Source: Heliocidaris erythrogramma
Taxonomy: Eukaryota; Echinodermata; Echinoidea; Camarodonta; Echinometridae
NCBI GenBank assembly: GCA_025617745.1
Contig: CM046862.1
Coordinates: 54,241,597-54,305,596 of the forward strand
Direction of reading: 5' to 3'
Length of the DNA stretch: 64,000 nucleotides
Translations under genes and position numbers: made by a program
The notes under the pieces: model-generated
Database searches by the model: none
Told to the model about the DNA's origin: nothing
Seen by the model: only the letters and a program-made list of their open reading frames with translations
Shown here: positions 12,086 through 23,030 of the stretch, one piece after another
Position numbering within the stretch: position 1 is the first letter of the stretch
Layout: each line of letters opens with the position of its first letter

Positions 12086-13390
12086 TGTATTGAAATTGTA
12101 CATGCAATCACGTTTTTGAGCACGGCTGGCTGGACTGGTTTTTAGAAGTAAGCGCCCGGCCCGGGTTGTTTGGCGTATCTGCTGACTCATGCTGCGAATA
12201 GTTCTGAATTTGGTTCAAAATGTCACATTCATTTCCTCAAAATGAGCACGAAATGTTTCCTCTTGAATCGAATTGTTTCAGGAAAACTTGATAAGAGTCA
12301 TAAGAGTCACATTAATTGATAAATAATAAACTTGTAACGAAATAAAATTGGGCGGTGGCTGGAGTGTCGCCAAAACACGTCCGCTCACTACAAAGCCACA
12401 CACACACACACACACACACCCTCACACAAATTGCTTTGTGGGGAAACTTTATGGTTTTCTCCTTTTGTATTTGTACCCCTCAAGCAAAAATTTGTACTCT
12501 ACATGCATGATGGAATAAAGGCCATCATTGTGCTCTTTTGTCTGTACGTACCCCACAACTGAATCTATGTAGCCCTCCCATCCACCCCCACACACACACA
12601 CGCACACACATGATTACAGATTGCAGGTCGAAGACAAGAGGGTATTCAACCCACTGATTTAAACATAAATTTCCACATTTATCCCCAGTTTAGAAAAAAA
12701 AGAATATAAGTAATAAATCGAATTACTCTGAAGCCTCCCACGAAGTAGTTGGGGTTGTGGGTAGTGAAGGATCCCCTGATGGCGTCTCACCTGCTGCCAT
12801 TTCTGAAAAAAAATGATAAAACGGCATTAGGAATGCGTTATCCGAAATGTTTAAACACTGTCCTCGCAAGATTACGAATAAACGCCGATTTGCATTTACG
12901 GGATCTTGTCATTATCGGCGACTCAGAGGAATCACCGATCTGCGGGATTAGTGCAAAAAGGCCCTCCCATTCATGCCATTTGTATTCAGCACCAGGTTAA
13001 TGATTTTATTTCGAGATGTATTTTCCGATATGGTGCTACGCTCTGCATATAGCAATTTTCATAGTAACAGTTCAAAATGACAATTTCTTAAAAAAATAGA
13101 GAAAATGCTAATTTCGAAAAAAAAAGGATAAACAAGAATGTATTATAAGTCTCATGTATTGCCATTTTTATAATACATGCACATTTTTCAGATACATAAT
13201 GCATGGACATATGACTCTTCTGAACGTTATATCGATATGTACAGGGTGCTCCAAGTCAAAATCCAGCGAATTGAATTACAATATTATGTGATATCGTCGT
13301 TCTCTTACAATCTTCGTAAGTGCATCGGTAAGTGCGGTATTAATTGATATTTTGGTATTTTTAGAAATTGTACCCCATTCTCCTTTCCTT
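12086..13390. other. Unassigned stretch with CA microsatellites
   Basis: (CA)n runs lie near 12401-12420 and 12590-12608. The frame at 12749-13000 has no recognisable domain. No transposon termini were identified. Confidence 0.4.
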
Positions 13391-13397
13391 CGCTTAC

Positions 13398-13548
13398 CAT
13401 CTACTCTGTAATGGAAACGAATGTCCGTTTCTGTATGCTGCTTCAAATTGATAGTTATTAAAACATGGCTCTTATCAATCCCACGTGACATCAATGTGAA
13501 TTGCACTTCATGGTGTGAACGATAAAGCAAATCTGGTTCTGCAATTAT
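13398..13548 (-). CDS. Candidate internal exon, function unknown
   Basis: This is a predicted exon, not a recognised gene. On the minus strand a pyrimidine-rich tract ending in CAG (13549-13570) precedes the exon, and a strong donor (ATG then GTAAGC, near 13392-13400) follows it. The 151 bp between are open in one frame and encode about 50 residues, including EPDLLYRSHHEVQFTLM and ETDIRFHYRVDG. The base composition is less AT-biased than the surroundings. No neighbouring exon was recognised within the window, and no protein family is suggested. The open frame continues past the donor, so a chance frame is possible. Confidence 0.38.
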
Positions 13549-13883
13549 CTGTGGAAATAAAACAAAAACACTCACTTCATATACATGTATAAATCAGCAA
13601 GTCAGGCTATTCAAAATGACGAAGATAGGTTTTTTTTTATAATTATGACGAAACTAAGCAACGTAATTTTCTTTACCATCTGCCTCGTTGCAATAATTGA
13701 ATAAATAAAATGAAAGAAAAAAATTAAATACCTGGGCTTTATACTTCGGTGAAATCTGAGAAAATCAAGGCTATGAATGAAGGTCACCTGTCATGGTAAA
13801 GCCAAAGTAATGGAGGATACACTTCTGGCAACGGACTCATGACATAATGATACCATTACCACATAATTATACTGGGTTACAAA

Positions 13884-14007
13884 CAAGGCCGTACGCAGAA
13901 ATTTTTTCCTGGGGGGGGGGGGGGGGCAAGATGATCGCTTTTTATTATTGGATCATTTAAAAGTCTAAAACCCGATTTAATAAAAAGTATGATTTTGAAA
14001 TTTCTGG
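13884..14007 (+). mobile_element. Truncated hAT-like MITE
   Basis: Begins with CAAGGCCGTACGCA and matches the reverse complement of the complete element at 49068-49237, including the G run and 'caagatgatcgcttt'. It ends abruptly at 'gaaatttctgg', where Penelope-like terminal sequence begins. No right terminus is present. Confidence 0.75.
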
Positions 14008-14161
14008 ATAAGGAACAATGCAAAGACAAGAGAACGGAATAAGTGCTGTACAATCCAGTGCAGTGGAGTGGTAGGGCAGAAAATAAAGAGGGAGTCGAGT
14101 TGTTAGACACCAAGTGCAAAATATATGGCATATAAAGTAAAATGCAAATAAAATATATGTA
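14008..14161 (-). mobile_element. Inverted terminal segment of a Penelope-like element
   Basis: The segment is the reverse complement of 16241-16395 (for example 'ggcagaaaataaagaggg' at 14076 and its complement near 16313). It lies downstream, in minus-strand sense, of the GIY-YIG fragment. Terminal repeats in opposed orientation are a known oddity of Penelope-like elements. The Tc1-type palindrome separates this piece from the rest. Confidence 0.6.
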
Positions 14162-15808
14162 CAGTTAACAACAAAATTATTCATACCCCTTGGAAAATTC
14201 TAGTTTTTTGCATTTTTCCTAAAAATGAATGGTTAAATGAAGTTACTTGCACATCACTTGAATACATTTAGTTATCATCTGCAAATGAATACCGTTTCCG
14301 GTTTCACCTCATTTGCATAACAATAGAAAAGGTGAGTTATCCAAACTGGGCGATGTTCAAAATTATTCATACCCTTGGTGATTTATTGACTTTGTCAGTC
14401 AGCATGAATCCGATCCTTGTGATTAATGCTTGTAATTCACTTTATTTTAATACACCGTCACAAGGCTTCCGGAGGGGTCTCTGCTGGGATATCAGGCCAG
14501 TACCTGTTCTCCAATGGCTCAATCTCCTTGAGGATGTGTTCACACATGCCTTCACCTGACCTTCAGGGAGTTCATTAGATTTCGTGTCCTATACAGGTGA
14601 TGCAGTTATCGACTTCATGATGACAGGACTATGATACTGAAATTTTCAGTCATTTATTCCATGCATTTTAATGAAAATTCTGTATCTACTTATGAAGCAA
14701 AGCACCATTCCTGAAGAGCCCTTCCCTTTTGCACTGCATGTGGGAGGGTTCACCTTTATTCATTGGCCCTATTCTTAATCAGAGTGCTCAGGAAGGCCAT
14801 GTTGGTGATATTAAAGTCATTGCATGACTCTAACGTCAGGTCACCATGAATAACAGTATGAAACCTTTGAGTACCATACACATCCCACATTGACTGTTAC
14901 TGTATATCAATCTTCATATGGTATATTCTTTGTATCTTTGGTATGAAAGCTACAATCCTTGATATCAAAATGAATGTAAACCAAATTTATACCATATGCC
15001 TTCCATGTTACCAGCTGCAGTGCACAAAATGCTACCACTTTGACAGTGCACTGGAACATAAAGATTAGTATTTTAAGCTTCACTAGAGTACCCACTTGCA
15101 GGTGTCCATATCAAAAATGTGTCAATCAGTGTAACTGAATAAACTGATAAAATTGGCACCATCCAACCTTTAGACAACTACCATGGCCTCCCTAAACATT
15201 CTTAATCAGGAAATACCTTCCCTTGACAGTGCAACAGTGAATGCCTCTAGGGAAGTCTCTCCAGGAAGAGTGCTTTGTTTCAACTTAGATACAGAATTGT
15301 CATTAAAATGTAAGGAATATTAAAGAAAATATCAATATCATAGTCCTATCCTCATGACGTCTAAAACTACACCACCTGCAAACACAAAATCTGCTTTAAA
15401 TCCATCGAATCCCCTGAAGACCAGGTGATGGCATGTGTGGACAACATCCTCAAGGAGATTGGGCCATTGGAGACCAGGTATTGGCCTGATATCTCAGTAG
15501 AGACCTCCAGAAGCATTGTGACAGTGTGAAGAAAGTGTTACGAGCATTAATCACAAGGACTGGATTCATACTGATTGACAAAGTCAATAGATCACCAAAG
15601 GTATGAATAATTTTGAACAGCGCCCAGTTTGGATAATTCACCTTTTCTATTGTTATGCAAATGAGGTGAAACCAGAAGCAGCATTCATTTGCAGATGATA
15701 ACTAAATGTATTCAAGTGATGTGCAATTAAATTCAGTTAACCATTCATTTTTAGGAAAAATGCAAAAAACTAGAATTTTCCAAGGGGTATGAATAATTTT
15801 GTTGTTAA

Positions 15809-15811
<3 letters not shown>
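14162..15811. mobile_element. Tc1-type element with very long inverted arms
   Basis: The ends are CAGTTAACAACAAAATT and its complement, each abutting TA (14160-14161 and 15812-15813). The arms are inverted copies over about 700 bp each, converging on a centre near 14880-15120. The two mirror-image frames at 14332-14559 (+) and 15450-15641 (-) arise from this symmetry and are not genes. TA target and CAGT termini place it with Tc1/mariner. It has no transposase and would be mobilised in trans. Confidence 0.85.
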
Positions 15812-15845
<34 letters not shown>

Positions 15846-15879
15846 GTAATAATGTAAGGAAGGGGAGTAAAATGATGTA

Positions 15880-16170
15880 TTAATCATTTCCCTCCTGGAT
15901 GCTGAGGCCATGAGGTTGGATGGTGCGAGGTCGTCTCATCCAACACTTCTCCCTGCTGGTTCGGACTGTGTCCGGACGGGTACCTAAAGATTCAATGCCC
16001 TGTAGAATCATATCGGTGATGGAATGGTTAGGAAGGTTAAAATGGTGGCCCACTGGAGTGGCAAGCTTGGCTGTGTCCATAGAAGCGTCTTTTGAGTGTG
16101 GTCTTGGTTTCCCCCTACGTACTGTAGTCCCCCAGTATCCGACGTCAAATCTCTCATGTCACATGTACTA
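15880..16170 (-). pseudogene. GIY-YIG endonuclease fragment of a Penelope-like retroelement
   Basis: On the minus strand one frame begins with the strand motif GLQYVG (near 16125-16145), equivalent to the YIG half of GIY-YIG. A shifted frame continues with PVGHHFNLPNHSITDM, then R and E residues and WMRRPRTIQPHGL, ending near 15880. The H-F-N...H-S...D-M, E-x-x-W-x-x-x-L/R-x-T-x-x-P-x-G-L pattern is characteristic of the C-terminal endonuclease of Penelope-like elements, as I recall it. At least one frameshift interrupts it. The reverse transcriptase region is absent from the window. Confidence 0.7.
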
Positions 16171-16193
16171 ACAAAATGCATTTTTTGGTTGAG

Positions 16194-16194
<1 letters not shown>

Positions 16195-16240
<46 letters not shown>
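16195..16240. repeat. (TA)n microsatellite
   Basis: Alternating AT with short interruptions. A similar run lies at 15812-15841, so the Tc1-type element probably landed in one AT tract of the Penelope-like copy. Confidence 0.85.
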
Positions 16241-16243
<3 letters not shown>

Positions 16244-16796
16244 TATATTTTATTTGCATTTTACTTTATATGCCATATATTTTGCACTTGGTGTCTAACA
16301 ACTCGACTCCCTCTTTATTTTCTGCCCTACCACTCCACTGCACTGGACTTGTACAGCACTTATTCCGTTCTCTTGTCTTTGCATTGTTCCTTATCCTGTT
16401 TGATGTTGCCTCCCCACTTATCCTTTGCTTTCACAGCTTACCCACCCTTGAGCTTGGGGCTCATTACTCATTACTCTCCTTGGATCTCCACCCCTTTGTA
16501 CTTGTTTTAATCCCCCTCCACACCCACTTGACTCATGATTTTGACTCCCCACACTCCCCTTTTGTTCCCATGGTTTTGTGTCCACAGCTCCTCGCTTACA
16601 GTTCCTGTTACATGTAATCTGTTTTGTGTCTGTAGTCTATATATGTGCTTGTCTTGCTCTTTATGTTTGTCTTTTTGCCTCTGACGAAGATTCTGCTAGG
16701 ATCGAAAGCTCAGGCCCCTTTTTGACTCCTTTTTACTCCATTGGCTCGCTATTATTGGATAAGCAGTTTTCAGCAGCTTGTTTTCGATACTCAATA
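16241..16796 (+). mobile_element. Penelope-like terminal repeat
   Basis: Its first 155 bp are inverted at 14008-14161. The remainder runs through pyrimidine-rich sequence to a hammerhead-like core at 16681-16707 and ends near 'gatactcaataaa'. It opposes the GIY-YIG fragment. Such terminal segments with embedded hammerhead motifs are described for Penelope-like elements; the assignment here is from context. Confidence 0.5.
16681..16707 (+). ncRNA. Hammerhead ribozyme-like core
   Basis: CTGACGA is followed by a short stem (GATTC / GGATC with a TGCTA loop) and then GAAA, matching the conserved order CUGANGA, stem II, GAAA. Stems I and III could not be convincingly drawn by eye, so catalytic competence is not claimed. 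The location inside a Penelope-like terminal repeat fits the known distribution of such motifs. Confidence 0.42.
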
Positions 16797-17155
16797 AAGT
16801 AGTTAATAGCTCACCCAGGTGTAAAATGTTGATTGGAAATGTACCCAAAAACAGAGAACAAAGCAAGTTCTTTCATGAATTTCTCTTGATTAGAATATGA
16901 ATATATATAAGCCTTTTCACGACTCTCAACTCTGATACCAGTCAGAACAAATATCAATTCTTGTCAAGTGTGGATTTTTGACCCTTTCACAGAAGTGGCT
17001 TTTGCTCATTCGAGAGTAAGATATTGCTAGACTCTTTGGTATCATTTGAGAGATGAGACCCTAGGCTATGCCCAGTTATTAACATTTCCTTTAAATATTT
17101 GACATCTTTAACTGGGGAAATTTTTTCCAACTGTTAACATTTTGTAGACCCACTG
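16797..17155 (+). mobile_element. Truncated copy of the 8710-10040 element
   Basis: Aligns with 9695-10040 ('agtagttaat.gctca', 'atcaattcttgtcaagt', 'ggatttttg') and ends in 'acccactg' before TA. The left half is missing. It abuts the Penelope-like terminal repeat exactly. Confidence 0.7.
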
Positions 17156-17156
17156 T

Positions 17157-17890
17157 AGAAGTAGTCCAAGCCGAAGCTTCGCATTCAGGTTACCCCACAA
17201 CGCCTTGGTAACAATGGGCCTACTACAACTGCAGGCTGATGAAAGAGAATGGCTAGAAGGTTCTCCCATTGGTGAAAATTTCATCACTGTTTTTTATCCA
17301 GTTCTTGAATCAGCTGCTCGTAGTTCCCAAGCGGATTTCTCCTTAAGATCCTCACGCTTCACTGACATGATTGCTTTATTCTCTCGATAATGCTCAAATG
17401 GCTTTCCCTGGTGGTTTCAATCTTCTTTGACTTGTTCTAGAGGGTGTATGAAAATACTTTTTAGAGGAGCCTTGTCAATGTAATACATTAACGCAAAACC
17501 GTTATAACTCAAACCAGTACTAATTTGACGTCAAAATAGTTACCTCATTACCTGTCTCCACTATGCAAGAGAATTTGCACGCGAACCCTATGTGAATGGA
17601 GAAGGCATGAACGATTCTAAGATGCGTTCTCAATCTTTAAATTCGCAGGGACGGTTTCAAAAGCAAAGGCATTGCTGCAAAATACTATACTTTTAAAGAC
17701 AAAATTATTCTCCCCGATTTTTTTTTTACCATGGCCTTTTGCTAATAAATCAGTCAAAATCCTAATTCATCTTATGCCAGCAGCTAAAAAGAACGCCTTT
17801 TAGATGTAATGACAGTCGCCGTTTGTCCAATATCCACGAGTGTATGATAACCAATACGGCTGGTGTGGCAGCAGTACCATAGTATTCTTT
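17157..17890. other. Unassigned stretch
   Basis: A 61-codon open frame at 17205-17390 lacks motif or splice support. Nothing else was recognised. Confidence 0.4.
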
Positions 17891-17904
17891 TGTTTTTGAT
17901 TCTC

Positions 17905-18290
17905 TTTGTTTCATTCTTTTCTGATGGATTTCTTTGTTTTTCTTCTCTCTGTCTTCGTTTTATTTATTTATTTATTTCTTTGTTTTTGCTTTCTCTGTCT
18001 TCCTTTTTTTAAATGTATTTCTTTGTTTTTCTTCGCTCTTCTTTTTTTTCTATTGTATTCATTCGTTTTAATTCTCCCTATCTTCCTAGTTTATTTTCTT
18101 CTCTCTGTCTTCCTTTTTTCCTTAAATGTATTTCTTTCTTTTTCTTCGCTCTTCTTTTTCTCTTATGTGTCCCTTTGTTTTTCTTCTGTCTTCCCGTTTT
18201 CATTATGCATTTCTTTCTTTTTGTTCTATATTCTTCTTTGCTTATGTATTAGTATTTTTTAATTCTCTCTGTCTTCATTTTCAATATGCA
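17905..18290 (+). repeat. Pyrimidine-rich minisatellite
   Basis: Imperfect repetition of a roughly 45-60 bp unit built from 'atttctttgtttttcttc' and 'ctctctgtcttcc' phrases, at least six times. The overlapping Phe/Leu/Ser-rich frames are artefacts of this composition. Confidence 0.75.
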
Positions 18291-18400
18291 CAACCCTCGC
18301 GTCAAATACGGGCGAACGACTAATAGAGACTAGCCTAGAAAAATCACTGGACGGTACGCCCTTCCTGTGAGGGGGCTTCCGTAACAATCAACAAATTTAT

Positions 18401-19251
18401 AGTAGAAATTCATACATTTTCTTCATAATTTACATTTATATAGCTTAAAACCCCAAGAATAGAATGATTCTATTATTGATCTTTGACACAAAAGTGATAT
18501 GGTGAAATACGCACACTGAAGATAATACTTTTGGAATGAAGCAATGGGGAAGGACCGCCGATGAAAATGGTCTGCCGAGTATGACGTAGCCGTATGGACG
18601 CACTAATCTTTACTGCAGTAGTCTTGAATGTCCTTTTAATATATTGTTTGAATAAAAACAACAATTATTCGCTATGATAGCGATATTAACGCTATATCAT
18701 GCCCGAAACTAACTGGAAAATGTTACCAACCTGCTACTCAATCACTCACTCACAAAGCTATATGTTTCCGTATGTGTACAACAGGTACAGCTTGTTCAAC
18801 ATCGCTGCATTGCGATCAAAACGCATCATTAAAATGTTAATATTTAGATAATTACGGGTGATATAGAAGATAGGAAACCCAGAAACCCGTCGTTTAGGTT
18901 TTATTTTATGCAAGCTGAATTGCAGAAGCAGCGAAAAGCGCATAAAACAGTGCAACTGCGAGGTTTACGAGCAATGATATTGTCGCAGAAGCACATTCAC
19001 GACTACGGCGTGAATGTTAATGAATATGCAGTAGAGATCAGTGCGTCCATACGGCTACGTCATACTCGACAGACCATTTTCATCGGCGGTCCTTCCCCAT
19101 CGTTTCTTTCCAAAAGTACTATCTTCACTGTGCTTATTTCACCTTACCAGTTTGGCGTCAATGCTTGATAATAGAAACATTTTATTCTTGGGGTTTTAAG
19201 CTCTCTGATGATATATAATGTATTTATGAAGAAATTGTATGAATTTCTACT
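18401..19251. mobile_element. Palindromic MITE, about 0.85 kb
   Basis: Inverted arms 18401-18610 and 19030-19251 share AGTAGAAATTCATAC termini, 'cttaaaaccccaag' and a CpG-bearing block ('ccatacggctacgtcat' at 19046 and its complement near 18577). The centre 18611-19029 is unrelated sequence. The flanks are TTAT and TTA-like. The exact target duplication is unresolved. Confidence 0.75.
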
Positions 19252-19465
19252 TTAACGCTAAACCGTTATAGCACTTTCGCGTCAATTTACTACACTGCTT
19301 GTGGACTGTCTCAAAGTTTTTGCTCGCCATTTTTTCAGGAATTTACTGTGCCTAAGGGCCCTGTACATGAATAAATATTAAGATCTTTACACTTTCAAAA
19401 CACTGGTAAAATATCATGTAGGCTATTAAAACTTGTTGATCAACAAATATAACCAACTCTTTATT

Positions 19466-19495
19466 AAACGGTTGTTGTTGTTGTTGTTGGTTTGT
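19466..19495 (+). repeat. (GTT)n microsatellite
   Basis: Short run of GTT units. Confidence 0.7.
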
Positions 19496-19659
19496 TGGCA
19501 ATATCCATCGCGATTTAGATGATTTACGTCAGGCTAGTTGTAAGAGGGCGACATTACCCTACTGTCTATTGTGCTCTCTCGTTATATGATTCTGATACCT
19601 TGTCTGGTGTGTGAGATAAAGACTTTCCTTGGTGCATTTTTTGTACTTGGTATCATTTC

Positions 19660-19682
19660 CTGAAGAAGCCTTATAGGCGAAA
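19660..19682 (+). ncRNA. Second hammerhead ribozyme-like core
   Basis: CTGAAGA, then a GCCT/AGGC stem with a TAT loop, then GAAA. The core order matches the hammerhead consensus and the stem II pairing is perfect. Flanking stems were not resolved. No Penelope-like coding is visible nearby, so this could be an orphan terminal repeat or chance. Confidence 0.35.
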
Positions 19683-19923
19683 TATTGAACATTTTGTGTC
19701 TAACGGAGTAATTTGTTCTGTGTGTGTGTCTCTCTCATGAGTATTCATGAGTATTCTAAATACATGACTGGTCAATTGGTGATCACGTGATAAAATATAA
19801 TTTAACTAGGAAAACCAAATCTCTGTCAGAGCTCCGAATATCTTTAACTACTTTTTCCTGGGCAGAACTGTGCATGCTCTATTTAGTATTTTCTTCCAAG
19901 GCGCTACTGCGCATGCTCACTTA

Positions 19924-20340
19924 AGCCCGGCGCACACTGCACGATCTGACTACGATGCGATTTTGGGAAAAGTTGTTATAACACTTGATATGGACCTTCA
20001 AACATGTAAAATATTCGTGATCAAAGTTCCAAATAGTACTATGAATACTAAAATCGAAATGCCGGGCTACTGATAGACCCTGTGTAGGAATAAAAGCGAT
20101 TTCAATTCCAAATCGTAGTGACGTCATACCAATCTTGCGATCGACTAAGATTTGAGGCCGATTTGGGCTTTACTCTAACAAGAAGAATTGCAGTTAACCA
20201 TACTTTCGATATTAGTATTCATATCATTATTCTGAACTTCAAATGAGGTAACTTCACTTTTTTAAACTTTCACATTTAATGCAAACTGCAATTTGTTTGA
20301 AAATCGGGTCGCAGTCGGATCGTATAGTGTGCGCCGGGCT
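19924..20340. mobile_element. Harbinger-like MITE
   Basis: 417 bp with 14-bp perfect inverted termini AGCCCGGCGCACAC / GTGTGCGCCGGGCT flanked by TTA on both sides (19921-19923, 20341-20343). A 3-bp TWA duplication is the hallmark of PIF/Harbinger elements. It has no coding capacity. Confidence 0.8.
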
Positions 20341-20944
20341 TTAGTCACTGTTCATTGAAAAAAAAATTGTGTCAAATTCGAACCCTCAGACGACCCGCTA
20401 AGCGAGTCCTTGACCTTGTACGGACTGCTCATAACATTGTCGCCTGCAGTATCGGCGCACTGTCACCGGTACTTTAGCCCCGCGCCTGGATCCGAATCAG
20501 CTACTACTGGCGTATCTTAAATCGGTTCGGATCGGATATGTAAGCAAACATGGCGGCCTAGCCTCCGAGGAAGTTCGCTTTGACCTCTTACAAGGGGCAA
20601 ATATCGACGATTTTATTGCTTCCACTGACAGTTCAAATACGAAGAAAGTGAAATATGAGCTATTCGTCGTGCATAGACCATGATCTAGATTATCATACTA
20701 CATGTAGCAATAATCTGTAGACTTTCACCGTTCACCCTACATGTTTTCGTCTAACTTTTAGGCCTATCGAGCATTCGAACTTGAAAAAAGAAAGTCTTCG
20801 ACCGAACAGCTAAAGACAAGTCATGTAATTTAGACTCAAGTCTATACAAGTTACATGTAGTTGTACGGTACTATGGATAAGGTTAGTCAAAATATTGTTT
20901 TATGTTTTTCTTTTTTTTAACTAGTTGTAAAGAAGTGATATAAA

Positions 20945-21097
20945 ACAAATATACCAAGCATTTAGTTCGAAATTATAGTGGAAATTATATATCTTCGGAG
21001 GGACTGGCATAACTATTTTTTTTTAAATAGTACTATGCCAGTCCCTCCTCAGATAAATAATTTCAACTACACTTTCTCACAGCTTGGTAAATTTGTA
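20945..21097. mobile_element. Small hairpin element
   Basis: Inverted arms 20945-21010 and 21034-21097 meet at a short T/A loop. The inner arms GGAGGGACTGGCATA and TATGCCAGTCCCTCC are perfect complements. Probably a MITE, because transposon hairpins dominate the region, but its RNA form would fold into a long stem. Confidence 0.7.
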
Positions 21098-21399
21098 TAA
21101 TATATGAATAGTTGTGCTTCGGACTTGCAAAGTTATAGACAAAATAGGAATGAAAAGTCCATAAACGATGACTCTTCATTTCTTTTTATTAATTATATAT
21201 ATGTGACCCTCCACCACAAAACGACCAATAAGTCGGAAAATTGGGATTTTAAAATTTCAACACCGTTTGAAACCTTAGATTCTAAGCTTTCAAATGATAT
21301 ATAACTTGTCTTGTATGGACTAAGCAAACCCTTGTAAATTAAAATGAGAATGTCAACCTGTCAGGCTAATGACCAAAATAATAGAGAAAACGGGTTCTA

Positions 21400-21655
21400 G
21401 GACTCCTACCCCCTGGACAACCACCCCCGGATAACTACCCCTAGGATAACAACCCTCTAGGACAACTACCCCCTAGGACAACTACCCCCTAGGGCAACCA
21501 CCCTCTAGGACAACTACCCCCGGACAACCACCCCCTAGGACAACTACCCCAGGACAACTACCCCCCGGACAACTAGCCCCGGACAACTACCCCCCCGGAC
21601 AACCACCCCCTAAGACAACTACCCCCAGGACAACCACCCTCTACGAAAAGTACCC
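21400..21655 (+). repeat. GGACAACTACCCC array, left side
   Basis: About 15 direct repeats of a 15-19 bp unit close to GGACAACTACCCCCTA, with variants GGATAAC and CCACC. It is mirrored by the opposite-strand array at 22655-23030. It begins right after 'gagaaaacgggttcta' (21384-21399), which recurs as a direct repeat at 23032-23047. Confidence 0.9.
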
Positions 21656-21692
21656 CAAATTGGACTTAACATCACATTGAACAAGATTGTGC

Positions 21693-22230
21693 TCGTTCGC
21701 TACGCTCGTTCGCCAAAATAGAATTAATAAGGCCTTTAGCAAAATTTCTGCCTCGACCTGCAACAATAAAGCCCAGATAATATACCAAAGTTTATTAAAA
21801 GAGAAGTGTTTGTTTTCGCTCATGCTTGCTTGCTTAATTGTTCCTCCTCCAACTTCCAACAAAAAACTTCCTTCCCACCCCCCCCCCCCCCACCCCCTTA
21901 ATTGTTGATCATGCAAAACATCTAATAGAAAGTTGATATTGCACATGGGAATACCTGCCTTCATGCATTGAAGAAAAAACACACCAACAAACAACAAACA
22001 AAAAGACAAAAACAAACAATTCTTTTTAAATGATAGTATATATGAACTAATTTTTTTTTTTTTTTTTTAATGTAATAGACTTAGTTTTATTGTTGAAAGT
22101 TGGAGGAGGAACAATTTAAGCGAGCAAGCATGAGCGAAAACAAACACTGGGCTTTATTGTTGCAGGTCGGGGCAAAAATTTTGCTAAAGGCCATATTAAT
22201 TCTATTTTGGCGAGCGAGCGTAGTTGTCCG
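21693..22230. mobile_element. Inner inverted-repeat core between the arrays
   Basis: The segment 21693-21870 is inverted at 22098-22230 ('gcaacaataaagccca' and 'gttggaggaggaacaatt' pair with their complements). The centre contains C and T runs. Together with the arrays this makes a large stem, so the arrays appear to be subterminal sequence of a palindromic element. Confidence 0.65.
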
Positions 22231-22383
22231 GGGGCTATATTTTCTTCTGTCAGGACTTGAGCAGGATTTGAGGGCAGTATTTGAGCGTCAAGAGGGGTGA
22301 CAATACGGTTTATTCCGTCAAGACTAGTCGGCATGAATATTCATGAAAAACAATAAAATGAGCGAACCAGTCACGCAGTTCCT

Positions 22384-22452
22384 TGTGTGGCGCATTCGGA
22401 TTCACGTTGTGCTCGTCATGAAGGAATCACGAGTTCGAGTCTCGACAGGCTA
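22384..22452 (+). repeat. tRNA-like sequence (SINE head)
   Basis: An A-box-like TGTGGCGCATTCGGA lies about 45 bp upstream of a strong B-box match GAGTTCGAGTCTC (22431-22443). It lacks a clean acceptor stem. It sits inside the 22230-22600 interval between two inverted segments. Confidence 0.45.
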
Positions 22453-22549
22453 AGGGGTGTTAGAATTTAGGAAAGTATCATTGACAAAATTTTCTTTTGC
22501 TGAAATAAAGTAAGGTGAAACTGAGAGAAAATACAAGTCTTAAAGTTGT

Positions 22550-22570
22550 ACTCTCTCTCTCTCTCTCTCA
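22550..22570 (+). repeat. (CT)n microsatellite
   Basis: Ten or so CT units. Confidence 0.85.
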
Positions 22571-22654
22571 AAGTCTCCAAAACAGGGCTTTTTGACGCTC
22601 AAATACTGCCCTCTCTTGTCAGTGGCGCAAATCCTGACAGAAAAAATACTCATC

Positions 22655-23030
22655 TGGGGTAATTGTCCTAGAGGATGGTTGTCTGGGGGGGGGGGGTAGT
22701 TGTCCAGGGGTGGTTGTCTGGGGGTAGTTGTCCAGGGGGTGGTTGTCCGGGGGTAGTTGTCCTGGGGGTAGTTGTCCTAGGGGTGGTTGTCTGGGGGTTA
22801 GTCGTCTGGGGGGTAGTTTTCCGGGGGGTAGTTGTCCTAGAGGGTGGTGGTCCTAGGGGGTAGTTGTCTGGGGGGTAGTTATCCGGGGGTAATTGTCCTA
22901 GGGGGGTAGTCGTCCTAGAGGGTGGTTGCCCTAGGGGGTAGTTGTCCTAGGGGGTAGTTGTCCTAGAGGGTGGTTATCCTAGGGGTGGTTATCCGGGGGG
23001 TGGTTGTCCAGGGGGTAGGTGTCCGGATAC
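22655..23030 (+). repeat. GGGTAGTTGTCC array, right side
   Basis: About 20 units of TAGGGGGTAGTTGTCC with variants, the reverse complement of the 21400-21655 array. The Gly/Val-rich open frame at 22675-22863 is a product of this repeat, not a protein gene. Confidence 0.9.

Noticed and set aside
14332-15641. Two similar small proteins on opposite strands (14332-14559 and 15450-15641)
   Set aside because: They are mirror images produced by the long inverted arms of the Tc1-type element.
17906-18323. Hydrophobic multi-pass membrane-like frames
   Set aside because: They are translations of a TTC/TTT-rich minisatellite and are open in several frames.
20376-20410. Possible pol III B box ('ggttcgaattt'-type on the minus strand)
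   Set aside because: No matching A box or SINE body could be placed beside it.
22675-22863. Gly/Val-rich repeat protein
   Set aside because: It is the direct translation of the GGGTAGTTGTCC array and would not be expected to be expressed.
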